Source of the DNA: Brevibacillus formosus | GTDB taxonomy: Bacteria > Bacillota > Bacilli > Brevibacillales > Brevibacillaceae | DNA: 64,000 nt | Direction: 5' to 3' | NCBI RefSeq assembly: GCF_003013405.1 | Contig: NZ_PXZL01000013.1 | Coordinates: 349,343 to 413,342 of the forward strand | Shown: piece after piece, positions 16,225 to 24,949 of the stretch | Layout: every line of letters starts with the position of its first letter | Numbering within the stretch: the stretch's first letter is position 1 | The notes under the pieces: model-generated | Seen by the model: only the letters and a program-made list of their open reading frames with translations | The model's database searches: none | Told to the model about the DNA's origin: nothing | Made by a program: the position numbers and the translations under genes

Positions 16225-16953
16225 ATGTGGCAATCGTGGCGAAAATCGTTCAAGCTTCTGATCAGTTTGACGATTCTGTCCTCCCTTTTATCTGGATGCT
16301 TGTATCCGGATGAGCGCAGAGCAGAGAATCAAATTCCTAGTACCTTTTTTGTAGAGGCAACACAAAAAGCGATTGAGCAATTCCAAAAAGACACAGCAGT
16401 GTTGCCAATCGTAACGAAATCCCTCGATACTCCTATTTTTGAAAAATACGAGATTGATTTTCGCAAGATGATCCCGAAATACATGCCGGATGTACCTGGC
16501 AACGCATTCGAAAAAGGCGGCGTTTATAAGTACGTACTGATTGATGTGGAAACAAAGCCAACAGTGAAGCTCATTCATTTGACCGCTGTCAGCACAGTAG
16601 CGGATGTACAGAGCGAAGTAGACCGTTACAAGGGTCATTTCGAAAAGCTGCCTGTACTCGCTGACTTGGGGAATGGATACTATTCCATCGATCATGACCG
16701 GCTCGGGTTAAAAGCGTGGCAGGTGCCGTCTACGATGGGGACTTACTTATTGCCACTGGTCATGAATGCTGAAGGAATAGTCGGGATTGATTATGCTGCG
16801 GATATCGCGCAATTGCTTCGGGAGACAAAAGTAACCGTGCCGGAAAAAACAGACCCGAGGTACGTGCTGGCGCGCAATTCCATGTTTGTGCCTGCGAAAT
16901 CGTTTCCATATGAAATGGTCGATGGTGAACCGAAGCTTCTTAAACTAAATTAA
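16225..16953 (+). CDS. yphF: Lipoprotein YphF-like
   Basis: 242 residues with a signal peptide and lipobox LLSGC (Cys 25 from the ATG at 16225). An in-frame upstream ATG at 16192 would overlap the ferredoxin and lengthen the n-region, so it is less likely. The mature part is soluble with no enzyme motif. B. subtilis yphF, directly before spoIVA, encodes a lipoprotein of the same size. Function unknown. Confidence 0.8.
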   Translation: MWQSWRKSFKLLISLTILSSLLSGCLYPDERRAENQIPSTFFVEATQKAIEQFQKDTAVLPIVTKSLDTPIFEKYEIDFRKMIPKYMPDVPGNAFEKGGVYKYVLIDVETKPTVKLIHLTAVSTVADVQSEVDRYKGHFEKLPVLADLGNGYYSIDHDRLGLKAWQVPSTMGTYLLPLVMNAEGIVGIDYAADIAQLLRETKVTVPEKTDPRYVLARNSMFVPAKSFPYEMVDGEPKLLKLN

Positions 16954-16960
16954 CTTCGTG

Positions 16961-16990
16961 AAAAACGACTCTGGTCAGGGTCGTTTTTTT
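16961..16990 (+). terminator. Terminator after yphF
   Basis: Perfect 9-bp stem AAAAACGAC (16961-16969)/GTCGTTTTT (16980-16988) with continuing T. Confidence 0.92.
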
Positions 16991-17130
16991 TGTTCTAGTT
17001 AACGCAAAAATACATATATTTGTACTGTCCACAAAACTAGTACGAGATTCCCTACGAAAATACTGGCGGTCAGGGATAATTCGGAAAATCGGTCATAGTG
17101 TAAAAATAGACAAATAGAAGGAGGTCATCG

Positions 17131-18612
17131 ATGGTGGAACGAGTCGACATCTTTAAAGACATTGCCGAGCGGACGGGCGGAGACATCTACCTCGGAGTGG
17201 TAGGCCCTGTTCGTACGGGAAAGTCGACCTTTATCAAGCGGTTTATGGAGCAAGTTGTAATCCCGAATATCAACTCTGAAGCGGAGCGGATACGAGCGAC
17301 AGACGAGTTGCCGCAGAGCGCTTCAGGACGAACAATCATGACAACCGAACCCAAATTTGTTCCGAATCAGGCCGTTAATGTACATGTGACAGAAGGACTC
17401 AGCATCAATGTCCGCCTCGTTGACTGCGTTGGCTATACGGTGCAAGGGGCAAAAGGCTTCGAAGACGACAACGGTCCAAGAATGGTAAATACACCGTGGT
17501 ATGAAGAGCCTGTACCATTTGAGGAAGCGGCGGAAGTCGGAACACGCAAGGTGATCCAGGAACACTCAACCATCGGGATTGTTGTGACAACGGATGGCAG
17601 CATCGCGGAAATACCGCGTGTAGGATACATCGATGCAGAGGAGCGGGTTGTAAACGAGCTGAAGGAAGTCGGAAAACCGTTCGTGATCGTTGTGAACTCG
17701 ACGCGTCCGCGCTCCGACGAAGCACAAAACCTTCGTGTACAGCTCCAGGAAAAATACGATGTACCAGTCGTGGCCTTGTCGGTTGATCATATGACAGAGC
17801 AGGAAATCTTGCTCCTCATGAGAGAAGTCCTGTTTGAATTCCCAGTTCATGAAGTAAATGTTAATCTGCCGAGCTGGGTAATGGTGCTGGAAAACGGGCA
17901 CTGGCTGCGTCAGAACTACGAGGAAGCTGTACGTGAGACCGTGCAGGACATCCGCCGGTTACGCGATGTGGACCGTGTCGTCGGCTTCTTCAATGACTAT
18001 GACTTCGTAGAGAGAGCCTCTCTTGCTGGTATGCACATGGGGCAAGGGATTGCAGAGATTGACCTCTACGCGCCAGATGAACTGTATGACCGCATCTTGA
18101 TGGAGATTGTTGGTGTAGAGATAAATGGCAAAGATCACTTGCTGAAAATCATGCAGGAGTTCGCACATGCCAAGCGCGAGTTTGATCAGGTAGCAGAAGC
18201 ATTGCACATGGTCCGAAGTACGGGCTACGGTATAGCAGCCCCGTCGTTGCATGAAATGACCTTGGACGAACCTGAACTAATCCGCCAGGGACCGCGCTTT
18301 GGAGTCAGACTCAAAGCAACAGCACCGTCTATTCACATGATTCGGGTGGATGTCGAGTCTGAATTCGCTCCGATTATCGGAACAGAGAAGCAGAGTGAGG
18401 AGCTTGTCCGCTATCTAATGCAAGATTTTGACAAAGACCCGCTTTCCATCTGGAACTCCGATATTTTTGGACGCTCGCTCCATTCCATCGTAAGAGAGGG
18501 TATTCAGGCAAAAATTACCATGATGCCAGACAACGCCAGATACAAATTACAGGAGACTTTGGGTCGAATCATCAACGAGGGATCGGGTGGCCTGATAGCG
18601 ATCATACTCTAA
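17131..18612 (+). CDS. spoIVA: Spore coat morphogenetic ATPase SpoIVA
   Basis: 493 residues. It hydrolyses ATP and polymerises on the forespore surface as the base on which the coat is built. The Walker A motif GPVRTGKST is at 25-33, with DCVGYT near 98 and NSTRPRSDE near 188. The C-terminus (GSGGLIAIIL) matches the family, where it contacts SpoVM. AGGAGGT lies upstream of the ATG. Transcribed alone: a terminator stands on each side. A mother-cell sigma factor would be expected, but I did not identify its promoter. Confidence 0.97.
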   Translation: MVERVDIFKDIAERTGGDIYLGVVGPVRTGKSTFIKRFMEQVVIPNINSEAERIRATDELPQSASGRTIMTTEPKFVPNQAVNVHVTEGLSINVRLVDCVGYTVQGAKGFEDDNGPRMVNTPWYEEPVPFEEAAEVGTRKVIQEHSTIGIVVTTDGSIAEIPRVGYIDAEERVVNELKEVGKPFVIVVNSTRPRSDEAQNLRVQLQEKYDVPVVALSVDHMTEQEILLLMREVLFEFPVHEVNVNLPSWVMVLENGHWLRQNYEEAVRETVQDIRRLRDVDRVVGFFNDYDFVERASLAGMHMGQGIAEIDLYAPDELYDRILMEIVGVEINGKDHLLKIMQEFAHAKREFDQVAEALHMVRSTGYGIAAPSLHEMTLDEPELIRQGPRFGVRLKATAPSIHMIRVDVESEFAPIIGTEKQSEELVRYLMQDFDKDPLSIWNSDIFGRSLHSIVREGIQAKITMMPDNARYKLQETLGRIINEGSGGLIAIIL

Positions 18613-18649
18613 TAATAGTTCTGAAGTCCTATAAACAACAAATAGAGGG

Positions 18650-18683
18650 AAGGCATCTGACATGACGAGATGCCTTTTTTTCT
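18650..18683 (+). terminator. Terminator after spoIVA
   Basis: Perfect 9-bp stem AAGGCATCT (18650-18658)/AGATGCCTT (18668-18676), then a T run. The ~160 bases after it hold the hbs promoter region; no clear consensus pair was found there. Confidence 0.93.
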
Positions 18684-18848
18684 TGTATTTCGTTCAATTT
18701 CGACAGGAGGGGCTTGAATTTAAGAAATCGGTGTATTACTATAAGCTTGTCAGATCGGTAAAAACAACCATTCGTGTATAAAACGCTTCGTTTCGGTTAA
18801 GAAAAATAATAGCTAGGACTTGGTGTTCTTTGAGGGGAGGTGAATAAA

Positions 18849-19121
18849 ATGAACAAAACAGAACTGATTGCAAAAGTGGCTGAAACCACAGAACTCACCA
18901 AGAAAGATGCAACGAAAGCAGTTGATGCAGTTCTTGACGCAATTGCAGATGCATTGAAAACTGGTGATAAAGTCCAACTGATCGGCTTTGGTAACTTCGA
19001 AGTTCGTGAACGTGCGGCTCGTAAAGGTCGTAACCCACAAACTGGTGAAGAGATCGAAATCGCTTCCAGCAAAGTACCTGCGTTTAAACCAGGTAAACAA
19101 CTCAAAGACTCCATCAAGTAG
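18849..19121 (+). CDS. hbs: DNA-binding protein HU
   Basis: 90 residues, the standard HU length. [12 protein letters not shown] at the start and the DNA-binding arm signature [20 protein letters not shown] are diagnostic. A GTG nine bases upstream is in frame, but the ATG at 18849 gives the conserved N-terminus and correct spacing from GGGGAGGTG. Single gene with its own terminator. Confidence 0.97.
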   Translation: MNKTELIAKVAETTELTKKDATKAVDAVLDAIADALKTGDKVQLIGFGNFEVRERAARKGRNPQTGEEIEIASSKVPAFKPGKQLKDSIK

Positions 19122-19155
19122 TTGTTTCTTTTGAGAACGAAGCACTTACATAAAA

Positions 19156-19188
19156 AAATCCACATTGATATAATGTGGATTTTTTTCT
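19156..19188 (+). terminator. Terminator after hbs
   Basis: 11-bp stem AAATCCACATT (19156-19166)/AATGTGGATTT (19172-19182) followed by T. Confidence 0.93.
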
Positions 19189-19360
19189 ATGTACATACAG
19201 TTTGCCTATGAAAATTCTGGGATATCTTTTTGTTTTTTTTTTAACGATATGGTAAGATTGGCTTTGATCGCGAGCAGGCACTAAGTCTGGTGCTGATTTG
19301 GAGCAGGCAGACCGTAGTGATGAGAAACAAGGCGTATGCCGTTACGTAGGAGGTACAATG

Positions 19361-19921
19361 ATGAACGTCGACTTAGATAAAATACAGCAAGCTGTTCGCA
19401 TGATCCTTGAGGCAGTGGGGGATGATCCTGATCGTGAAGGAGTGCTGGATACCCCTAAGCGAGTTGCGAAAATGTACGCCGAAGTATTTGAGGGCATGCA
19501 TATAGACGAAGAGCAGTATTTCGAGACTGTCTTTAGCGAAGATCATGAGGAAATGGTGTTGGTAAAGGACATTCCGTTTTACTCCATGTGTGAGCATCAC
19601 TTGGTTCCCTTCTTCGGAAAAGCGCATGTCGCTTATGTACCGCGTGGAGGCCGCGTAGTAGGGCTGAGCAAGCTCGCGCGTGCGGTCGATACCGTGGCGA
19701 AACGTCCGCAGTTGCAGGAACGAATTACCGCGACAGTAGCTGACGCGATTATGCGCAAGCTCGATCCGCACGGCGTGGTTGTGGTAGTAGAAGCTGAGCA
19801 TATGTGCATGACGATGCGTGGCGTGAAAAAGCCAGGCTCGAAAACGATCACCTCTGCAGTTCGCGGTATGTTTGAGAAAGATGCGGCTGCACGTGCAGAA
19901 GTCATTAGTTTGATGCGCTAA
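19361..19921 (+). CDS. folE: GTP cyclohydrolase I
   Basis: First enzyme of the folate/pterin pathway; turns GTP into dihydroneopterin triphosphate. 186 residues. Zinc ligands Cys 77 and His 80 lie in [10 protein letters not shown] and Cys 149 in EHMCMTMRG; the GxSKLAR and RPQLQERIT blocks are typical. AGGAGG (19348-19353) serves ATG 19361, or the ATG just before it. In B. subtilis this gene (mtrA) is directly followed by mtrB; here a tRNA gene and a transglycosylase gene separate them. Confidence 0.96.
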   Translation: MNVDLDKIQQAVRMILEAVGDDPDREGVLDTPKRVAKMYAEVFEGMHIDEEQYFETVFSEDHEEMVLVKDIPFYSMCEHHLVPFFGKAHVAYVPRGGRVVGLSKLARAVDTVAKRPQLQERITATVADAIMRKLDPHGVVVVVEAEHMCMTMRGVKKPGSKTITSAVRGMFEKDAAARAEVISLMR

Positions 19922-19948
19922 TCAGAATGCAAAAATAAGGAAATTATA

Positions 19949-19978
19949 TTGACTTATATAGGTAAAATATTGTATAGT
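19949..19978 (+). promoter_or_regulatory. Promoter of the tRNA-Pro gene
   Basis: TTGACT (19949-19954), 18 bases, TATAGT (19973-19978). The expected start falls a few bases before the tRNA. Confidence 0.7.
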
Positions 19979-19991
19979 ACGGATGTACAGT

Positions 19992-20068
19992 CGGGATGTG
20001 GCGCAGCCCGGTAGCGCGCACCCTTGGGGTGGGTGAGGTCCAGGGTTCGAATCCCTGCATTCCGACCA
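19992..20068 (+). tRNA. tRNA-Pro (anticodon GGG)
   Basis: 77 nt with encoded CCA. Acceptor stem CGGGATG (19992-19998)/CATTCCG (20058-20064) with a G-T pair, D arm GCGCAGCCCGGTAGCGC, anticodon arm CACCC-TTGGGGT-GGGTG giving GGG at 34-36, and T arm CAGGGTTCGAATCCCTG. A promoter and terminator frame it as a single-gene unit. Confidence 0.96.
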
Positions 20069-20084
20069 TCTGCATATAACGATC

Positions 20085-20114
20085 AGAAGCCTTGAGCAGA
20101 GGCTTCTTTTTTTA
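20085..20114 (+). terminator. Terminator after tRNA-Pro
   Basis: AGAAGCCT (20085-20092) pairs with AGGCTTCT (20100-20107), followed by a T run. Confidence 0.92.
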
Positions 20115-20219
20115 TGTGAAATGGCTATTCTCCCAAGTAGTACCATTTTGCTATTGGCTTCCTGACCTTTCTTTTTTATAATGATAGGTAGACAAGCTAG
20201 GGAAGGGTTGTTCAATGCT

Positions 20220-20891
20220 ATGAAGGTGCCTGTATCACTTCAACCATATTTGCAAACATTGCCGCAAAACTATGATGCCTCTTCGCTTTCGTATGGAGGC
20301 GAGGGGCTCTTCTCGGACATCTTGCAGTCCCAGTTAGCAACAACCGGCCAGCGGGTAATCAGTTCACAGGAGATTTTGGCCAAACTAGATGGTTCCAGGA
20401 GCTGGAAGATTCCTACCCATATTCAAAATGAGCAGTCCTTGTCTTTTGCAAAAGGGTCATCTGTACCTACCCAGGAAATCTTGGACAAGATTGATCAGAC
20501 AGCGAAAGCGATCGGAGTGAACGTTGATCTGGTGAGAGAGGTCGTCAGAGCCGAATCCAATTTCAATCCGAATGTAGAATCTCACGCAGGGGCGAAGGGC
20601 TTGATGCAGCTGATGGACAATACGGCAAAAGCCATGCAAGTCCGCAATGTATACGATCCTGATGAAAACCTTAAAGGTGGAACAAAATATTTGAAATCGC
20701 TTTTGGATCGTTATGATGGAGATGTGAAAGTGGCACTTGCTGCTTACAATGCTGGTCCTGGTCGGATGAGTCGTCTGGGAATCAGCAGTGATGACGAGCT
20801 AGAAGCGAAGTTTGACCAATTGCCGCAAGAGACACAGCGCTATGTAGACAAGATCATGAGCCGACTGGAGTCAGAAGGGGCATCATTCTAG
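20220..20891 (+). CDS. Lytic transglycosylase (SLT) domain protein
   Basis: 223 residues from the ATG at 20220; an in-frame upstream start is possible and the ribosome-binding site (GGAAGGG) is 13 bases away. The C-terminal half (about 95-215) is a Slt70-type domain: [12 protein letters not shown] with the catalytic Glu, GAKGLMQLM, then [11 protein letters not shown] and [12 protein letters not shown]. The N-terminal half is low in motifs and no signal peptide is clear, so export is uncertain. It would cleave peptidoglycan between MurNAc and GlcNAc. It lies between tRNA-Pro and mtrB. Confidence 0.87.
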   Translation: MKVPVSLQPYLQTLPQNYDASSLSYGGEGLFSDILQSQLATTGQRVISSQEILAKLDGSRSWKIPTHIQNEQSLSFAKGSSVPTQEILDKIDQTAKAIGVNVDLVREVVRAESNFNPNVESHAGAKGLMQLMDNTAKAMQVRNVYDPDENLKGGTKYLKSLLDRYDGDVKVALAAYNAGPGRMSRLGISSDDELEAKFDQLPQETQRYVDKIMSRLESEGASF

Positions 20892-20928
20892 ACGTACGCG
20901 CATACCGTATTGGTCAGGAGGAAACACA

Positions 20929-21159
20929 TTGGCACAACCATCGGGATTTAATCAAGATTATTTTGTAGTGAAAGCAAAGGAAAATGGCGTTCATGTGATC
21001 GGGTTAACAAGAGGCTCGGATACGCGTTTTCATCATACAGAGAAGCTCGATAAAGGCGAAGTGATGATTTTTCAATTTACGGAGCACACCTCTGCGATCA
21101 AGGTGCGAGGGAAAGCAGTGATTTATTCGCAGCATGGTGTCGTGGATACGACCGAATAA
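20929..21159 (+). CDS. mtrB: TRAP, trp RNA-binding attenuation protein
   Basis: 76 residues, forming an 11-subunit ring that, with bound tryptophan, wraps GAG/UAG-triplet RNA. The core [38 protein letters not shown] and KVRGKAVI matches B. subtilis TRAP closely and keeps the RNA-binding Lys/Arg of the EKLDKGE and KVRGK segments. TTG start after AGGAGGA (20916-20922). Its target is visible in the trpE leader at 31423-31476. A terminator follows. Confidence 0.95.
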   Translation: MAQPSGFNQDYFVVKAKENGVHVIGLTRGSDTRFHHTEKLDKGEVMIFQFTEHTSAIKVRGKAVIYSQHGVVDTTE

Positions 21160-21179
21160 AGAGCAAGCGTTTTGCTAAG

Positions 21180-21203
21180 AAGCAGGCATAGCCTGCTTTT
21201 TTT
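21180..21203 (+). terminator. Terminator after mtrB
   Basis: AAGCAGGC (21180-21187)-ATA-GCCTGCTT (21191-21198) followed by T. Confidence 0.92.
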
Positions 21204-21228
21204 GTTTGTACAATGGAGGAGAGGAGGG

Positions 21229-21750
21229 ATGTCTATGCCGCGCCAATTGTTGATGGCGATTGCTGTTTCCACTTTCTTGGCTCTGATGCTGTCGCTCGTT
21301 CCCACAAATCAGTGGATGCAAGCGGATATACCGACATTTCAGTCAGCACATGCCATTCACTTAAGCGAGCAAAATGCCCTTGATTTGTTTACAAGGATGT
21401 CGACACATTATAATATTAAGCGTATAAAATGGGAAAACCCATCGATCTATGTCGATTTTGCGGTGAAACCTGCCGAAAAAGTAGACTTAAACACCGTCTA
21501 TCAAGATTTTTACCGTTTGACATACGACTTGCGTACCTATGCAGACAATGTCGGGCCCGTGTACTATCGCTTGTTGGAGGAGACGGATCCACCAAAAGAA
21601 TCGAGATTATTGATTGCCATACAATCGACAACTGGAAATCTCACAGGATATGACAAACCTTTGACCGACCCATCGGATATCCAGACCTTTGTAAGCAGTA
21701 CATTTCCTATTCGAATCGAGCCGTATTTTTATGAGCGAATTAGTCCCTGA
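21229..21750 (+). CDS. Hypothetical exported or anchored protein
   Basis: 173 residues. The N-terminus has a hydrophobic segment (LLMAIAVSTFLALMLSLVP) after a short basic stretch, then a soluble domain with no motif I recognise. ATG 21229 has GAGGAGGG just upstream. It lies between mtrB and hepS; co-transcription with hepS is possible. Function unknown. Confidence 0.75.
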   Translation: MSMPRQLLMAIAVSTFLALMLSLVPTNQWMQADIPTFQSAHAIHLSEQNALDLFTRMSTHYNIKRIKWENPSIYVDFAVKPAEKVDLNTVYQDFYRLTYDLRTYADNVGPVYYRLLEETDPPKESRLLIAIQSTTGNLTGYDKPLTDPSDIQTFVSSTFPIRIEPYFYERISP

Positions 21751-21761
21751 TGGAAGAAGTA

Positions 21762-21770
21762 TGGTATGAT
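21762..21770 (+). promoter_or_regulatory. Extended -10 promoter candidate for hepS
   Basis: TGGTATGAT is an extended -10 element; no good -35 box is seen. About 105 bases of leader follow before hepS. Confidence 0.35.
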
Positions 21771-21874
21771 AGTAGAGACGGCCTTTTGACCGGACGGCAG
21801 AGGAAGACCGAAGAGTAAGGACAGTACGGAACAGGCAGACATCTTTAGGTTGTGCAGCTTGTGGAGGAGGACGC

Positions 21875-22711
21875 ATGAGCAAAGAACTTTCCCCGAATGT
21901 AGAAGAGGTTCGGTCCATTATCGAACAAATCTACAAGAGAATCACCCATTCCTATGTAGAACATTATGTTGACGTTCCTTCCATGGCGGAAAATCGTCTT
22001 GAGCTGTTGTACCTTTTTTTGCTGGAACAAGGCATGCCGAAGGAAAAGGCTTCGGTGTTATGTACAGCAACTGGACTTGTCCAATTGGGACTGGACACGC
22101 ATGAGCTGGTGAAAAATGAGTACGACTCCTCACAGAACGCGGAGCGAAACCGACAGCTGACCGTACTTGCGGGTGACTATTACAGCAGTCGCTATTATCA
22201 CCTCCTGGCATCAGCGGGTGAAATCCAAGCCATTCAAGTGTTATCGGCAGCCATTCAGCGAGTGAACGAAGCGAAAATGAGACTCTACATCGCTGGGCGA
22301 GATAGCAAGATTTTATCAGATGAAGAGTACTGGGAACTGCGAAATACGATTGATACGGGCTTATACGTGGCATTTGTAGAGGAGTATGCCGATTCAATTG
22401 ATCGCCGTCGCTTCTGGAGCGATCTAATGAAGGAAACAGCCAAGGTAGAGAGTGTGATCGGAGAGTGGGAACAGCTCAAATGGCAAGAACAAGTCCCTTT
22501 GGGTTTTGCCCGTTTTTTGCTGCAAAAACCCGGAGCTACACTCGCGCAAGTTTTGTCTGGCGTTGAGGGGAAAGCCCTCGAATTAATCGGTTTATGTGAG
22601 CAAATGGTGCGTACGCTGCATCCGGCAGAGACGCGGAACATGCTTGCATCCATTACGGCACGGTACTCCCATCGGATCAGTCGCTTGAAGAAGGTAATTG
22701 AGGAGATGTAG
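21875..22711 (+). CDS. hepS: Heptaprenyl diphosphate synthase component I
   Basis: Small, non-catalytic subunit of the two-part synthase that makes the C35 chain of menaquinone-7; 278 residues. Recognised by VRSIIEQIYKRITHSYVEHY near the start, LAGDYYSSRYYHLLAS (about 108-123) and the helical pattern; it lacks DDxxD motifs as expected. The catalytic partner hepT lies four genes downstream. GGAGGAGG precedes the ATG. Confidence 0.92.
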   Translation: MSKELSPNVEEVRSIIEQIYKRITHSYVEHYVDVPSMAENRLELLYLFLLEQGMPKEKASVLCTATGLVQLGLDTHELVKNEYDSSQNAERNRQLTVLAGDYYSSRYYHLLASAGEIQAIQVLSAAIQRVNEAKMRLYIAGRDSKILSDEEYWELRNTIDTGLYVAFVEEYADSIDRRRFWSDLMKETAKVESVIGEWEQLKWQEQVPLGFARFLLQKPGATLAQVLSGVEGKALELIGLCEQMVRTLHPAETRNMLASITARYSHRISRLKKVIEEM

Positions 22712-22715
22712 CCAA

Positions 22716-23435
22716 GTGAACCAGACACAGATGAATGAGAAAGCAGAGTACGTTCACTCCGTTTTCGAGAGCATTGCAAACGATTACGACAAAATGAATA
22801 ATGTAATCAGCTTTGGCAGTCATATTGCTTGGCGTAATTACACGATGAAGCAGATGAATATCCAGCCAGGGCATACAGCGTTGGATGTTGCTTGTGGTAC
22901 AGCAGACTGGACGATTGCATTGGCTAAGGCTGTTGGAAAAGAAGGCAGTGTTGTTGGCCTTGATTTCAGCCAGAATATGCTGGATGTAGGGGCATATAAA
23001 GTAGCGAACGCAGGTGTTGGCAACAACGTAAAGCTAGTGAACGCAGATGCAATGAATCTGCCCTACGAGGATCATACATTTGACTTCGTGACAATCGGGT
23101 TTGCCCTGCGCAATGTACCGGATGTTCAGCAGGTCTTGAATGAAATGGCGCGTGTTGTGAAGCCGGGCGGTAAAGTCGTTTCTTTGGAAGTGTCCAAGCC
23201 ACCATTCATTCCGTACCGGAAGCTATTTTACTTATATTTCTACAAAATTTTGCCATTTATCGCGAAGCTGACAGTCAACAAATACGAAGAGTATGCGTGG
23301 CTGCCACAATCCCTGACCAATTTCCCGGACAGTCGCGAGCTGGCAAGCATGTTTCAGAAAGCAGGCTTGGACCCGGTTCAGGTCAAATTGTTTATGGGCG
23401 GCGTATCAGCCTTGCATATTGGCACAAAGCCATAA
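22716..23435 (+). CDS. menG: Demethylmenaquinone methyltransferase
   Basis: SAM-dependent C-methyltransferase for the last step of menaquinone synthesis (UbiE/MenG family), 239 residues from GTG 22716 after GAGGAG. Motifs: SIANDYDKMNNVISFGSH, LDVACGTADWTIALA (SAM motif I), GLDFSQNML, FALRNVPD and VVKPGGKVVSLEVSKP. Confidence 0.95.
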   Translation: MNQTQMNEKAEYVHSVFESIANDYDKMNNVISFGSHIAWRNYTMKQMNIQPGHTALDVACGTADWTIALAKAVGKEGSVVGLDFSQNMLDVGAYKVANAGVGNNVKLVNADAMNLPYEDHTFDFVTIGFALRNVPDVQQVLNEMARVVKPGGKVVSLEVSKPPFIPYRKLFYLYFYKILPFIAKLTVNKYEEYAWLPQSLTNFPDSRELASMFQKAGLDPVQVKLFMGGVSALHIGTKP

Positions 23436-23482
23436 TATGGGGAGTAAACCGGTATTTCTTCACTAGATAGGAAGTGTCATAG

Positions 23483-24352
23483 ATGGGTCTACGTAAATTA
23501 AAAATCATCTTGGAAATGATTAAATTCGAGCACTCCCTTTTTGCCTTGCCTTTTGCTTTTATGGGAGCTGTTTTGGGAAGCATTGTAGTAGAGAATGCCT
23601 GGCCTACCTGGTCGGAAATTTTTTGGGTGACGGTAGCGATGGTGGGCGCTCGCAGTGCAGCGATGTCCTTAAACCGTGTCATCGACCGGGTAATTGATGC
23701 AAAAAATCCTCGGACAGTCACACGAGCGATTCCTGCTGGTCTCATTTCGATTGTGGAAGTCATTTTGTTTATCGTGGTGTCCTTTGCGGTGTTGTTCATA
23801 GCTGCATTCCAGTTAAATGATTTGGCTGTGAAACTGTTGCCGCTCGCTGTGTTTGTTCTTGTACTGTATTCCTATACGAAACGCTTTACTTGGCTTTGTC
23901 ACTTTGTTCTCGGGGTTGCCATCGGTTTTGGTCCGCTAGGGGGCTGGGTAGCGACAACGGGTCAAGTAGATGGCATCGGCCTTCTATTGTTTGCATCCGT
24001 TATGTTCTGGACAGCAGGCTTTGATATCATTTATGCCTGTCAGGACGCCGATTTTGACCGGAAAGAAGGACTTTATTCCATGCCTAGCCGCTTCGGAATT
24101 GCCAACGCACTTCTGATTGCCCGCGTATGCCACGTCCTTACTTTCGTTGGTCTGATGTCGTTGTATGTAGTTGCAGACTTGTCGATTTGGTTCCTGTTAG
24201 GTGTACTCATTTCGGGTGCGATTTTGATTTATGAACACACGCTGGTGAAACCAACAGACCTGTCCAAGCTGGATATGGCATTCTTCAATATGAACGGCAT
24301 CTTGAGTGTCGTGATGTTTACCTTTACGATGATTGACTTGGTGATTGCATGA
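23483..24352 (+). CDS. mqnP: UbiA-family prenyltransferase (MqnP-like)
   Basis: 289 residues with about eight membrane helices. The first Asp-rich motif NRVIDRVIDAKNPRT (about 73-87) and the second, YACQDADFDRKEGLYSMP (about 183-200), bind prenyl diphosphate and Mg. It resembles 4-hydroxybenzoate-type enzymes rather than MenA. With ubiX and mqnA next to it, the likely job is prenylation of 1,4-dihydroxy-6-naphthoate in the futalosine route. The stop overlaps the ubiX start by 4 bases. Confidence 0.85.
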   Translation: MGLRKLKIILEMIKFEHSLFALPFAFMGAVLGSIVVENAWPTWSEIFWVTVAMVGARSAAMSLNRVIDRVIDAKNPRTVTRAIPAGLISIVEVILFIVVSFAVLFIAAFQLNDLAVKLLPLAVFVLVLYSYTKRFTWLCHFVLGVAIGFGPLGGWVATTGQVDGIGLLLFASVMFWTAGFDIIYACQDADFDRKEGLYSMPSRFGIANALLIARVCHVLTFVGLMSLYVVADLSIWFLLGVLISGAILIYEHTLVKPTDLSKLDMAFFNMNGILSVVMFTFTMIDLVIA

Positions 24353-24945
24353 ACAAGCAAAAGTGGGCTGTCGGGATAACGGGTGCAAGTGGTGCTATCT
24401 ATGGTGTTCGAGTCGTCCAGGAGCTTTTGCGTGCTGGACATATCGTTCACTTGATGATTACAGAAGCAGGCTGGCAAGTATTTCGTGATGAACTGGATTG
24501 GCACACGGATGACAGAGAAGCTCTGTTGCAGGAGAAGCTGCAACAAGACTTTTCGGGTGAGCTACATTATTGGGGACTGCGAGATTTCAATTGTCCCGCA
24601 GCCAGTGGTTCCTATCGCTGTGACGGTATGATCGTAGTACCGTGCTCGATGGGGACTGTTTCTGGCATCGCACATGGCGCATCAGGTAATTTGCTGGAGC
24701 GCGTTGCTGATGTCATGATCAAGGAAGGGCGGCGATTGGTCATCGTTCCGAGAGAGACGCCTCTCAATGCGATTCAGCTCGAGAACATGCTCAAATTAAG
24801 CCGTCTGGGAGTCAAGATTCTGCCTGCCATGCCAGGCTACTACCAGAAACCGCAAACCATGGATGATCTGATCAATTTTGTGGTAGGGAAAACTTTGGAT
24901 GCAATTGATGTACCACATTCGCTATTCCGGCGTTGGGGGGAATAA
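24349..24945 (+). CDS. ubiX: Flavin prenyltransferase, UbiX family
   Basis: 198 residues. UbiX joins dimethylallyl phosphate to FMN to make the prenyl-FMN cofactor of UbiD decarboxylases. Family motifs: GITGASGAIYGVRVVQELL at 9-27, VVPCSMGTVSGIAHG (about 97-111), RRLVIVPRETPLNAIQLENM (about 128-147) and the C-terminal FVVGKTLD. No ubiD is in the window; the decarboxylase of the futalosine route is expected elsewhere. Confidence 0.92.
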   Translation: MNKQKWAVGITGASGAIYGVRVVQELLRAGHIVHLMITEAGWQVFRDELDWHTDDREALLQEKLQQDFSGELHYWGLRDFNCPAASGSYRCDGMIVVPCSMGTVSGIAHGASGNLLERVADVMIKEGRRLVIVPRETPLNAIQLENMLKLSRLGVKILPAMPGYYQKPQTMDDLINFVVGKTLDAIDVPHSLFRRWGE

Positions 24946-24949
24946 ACGC

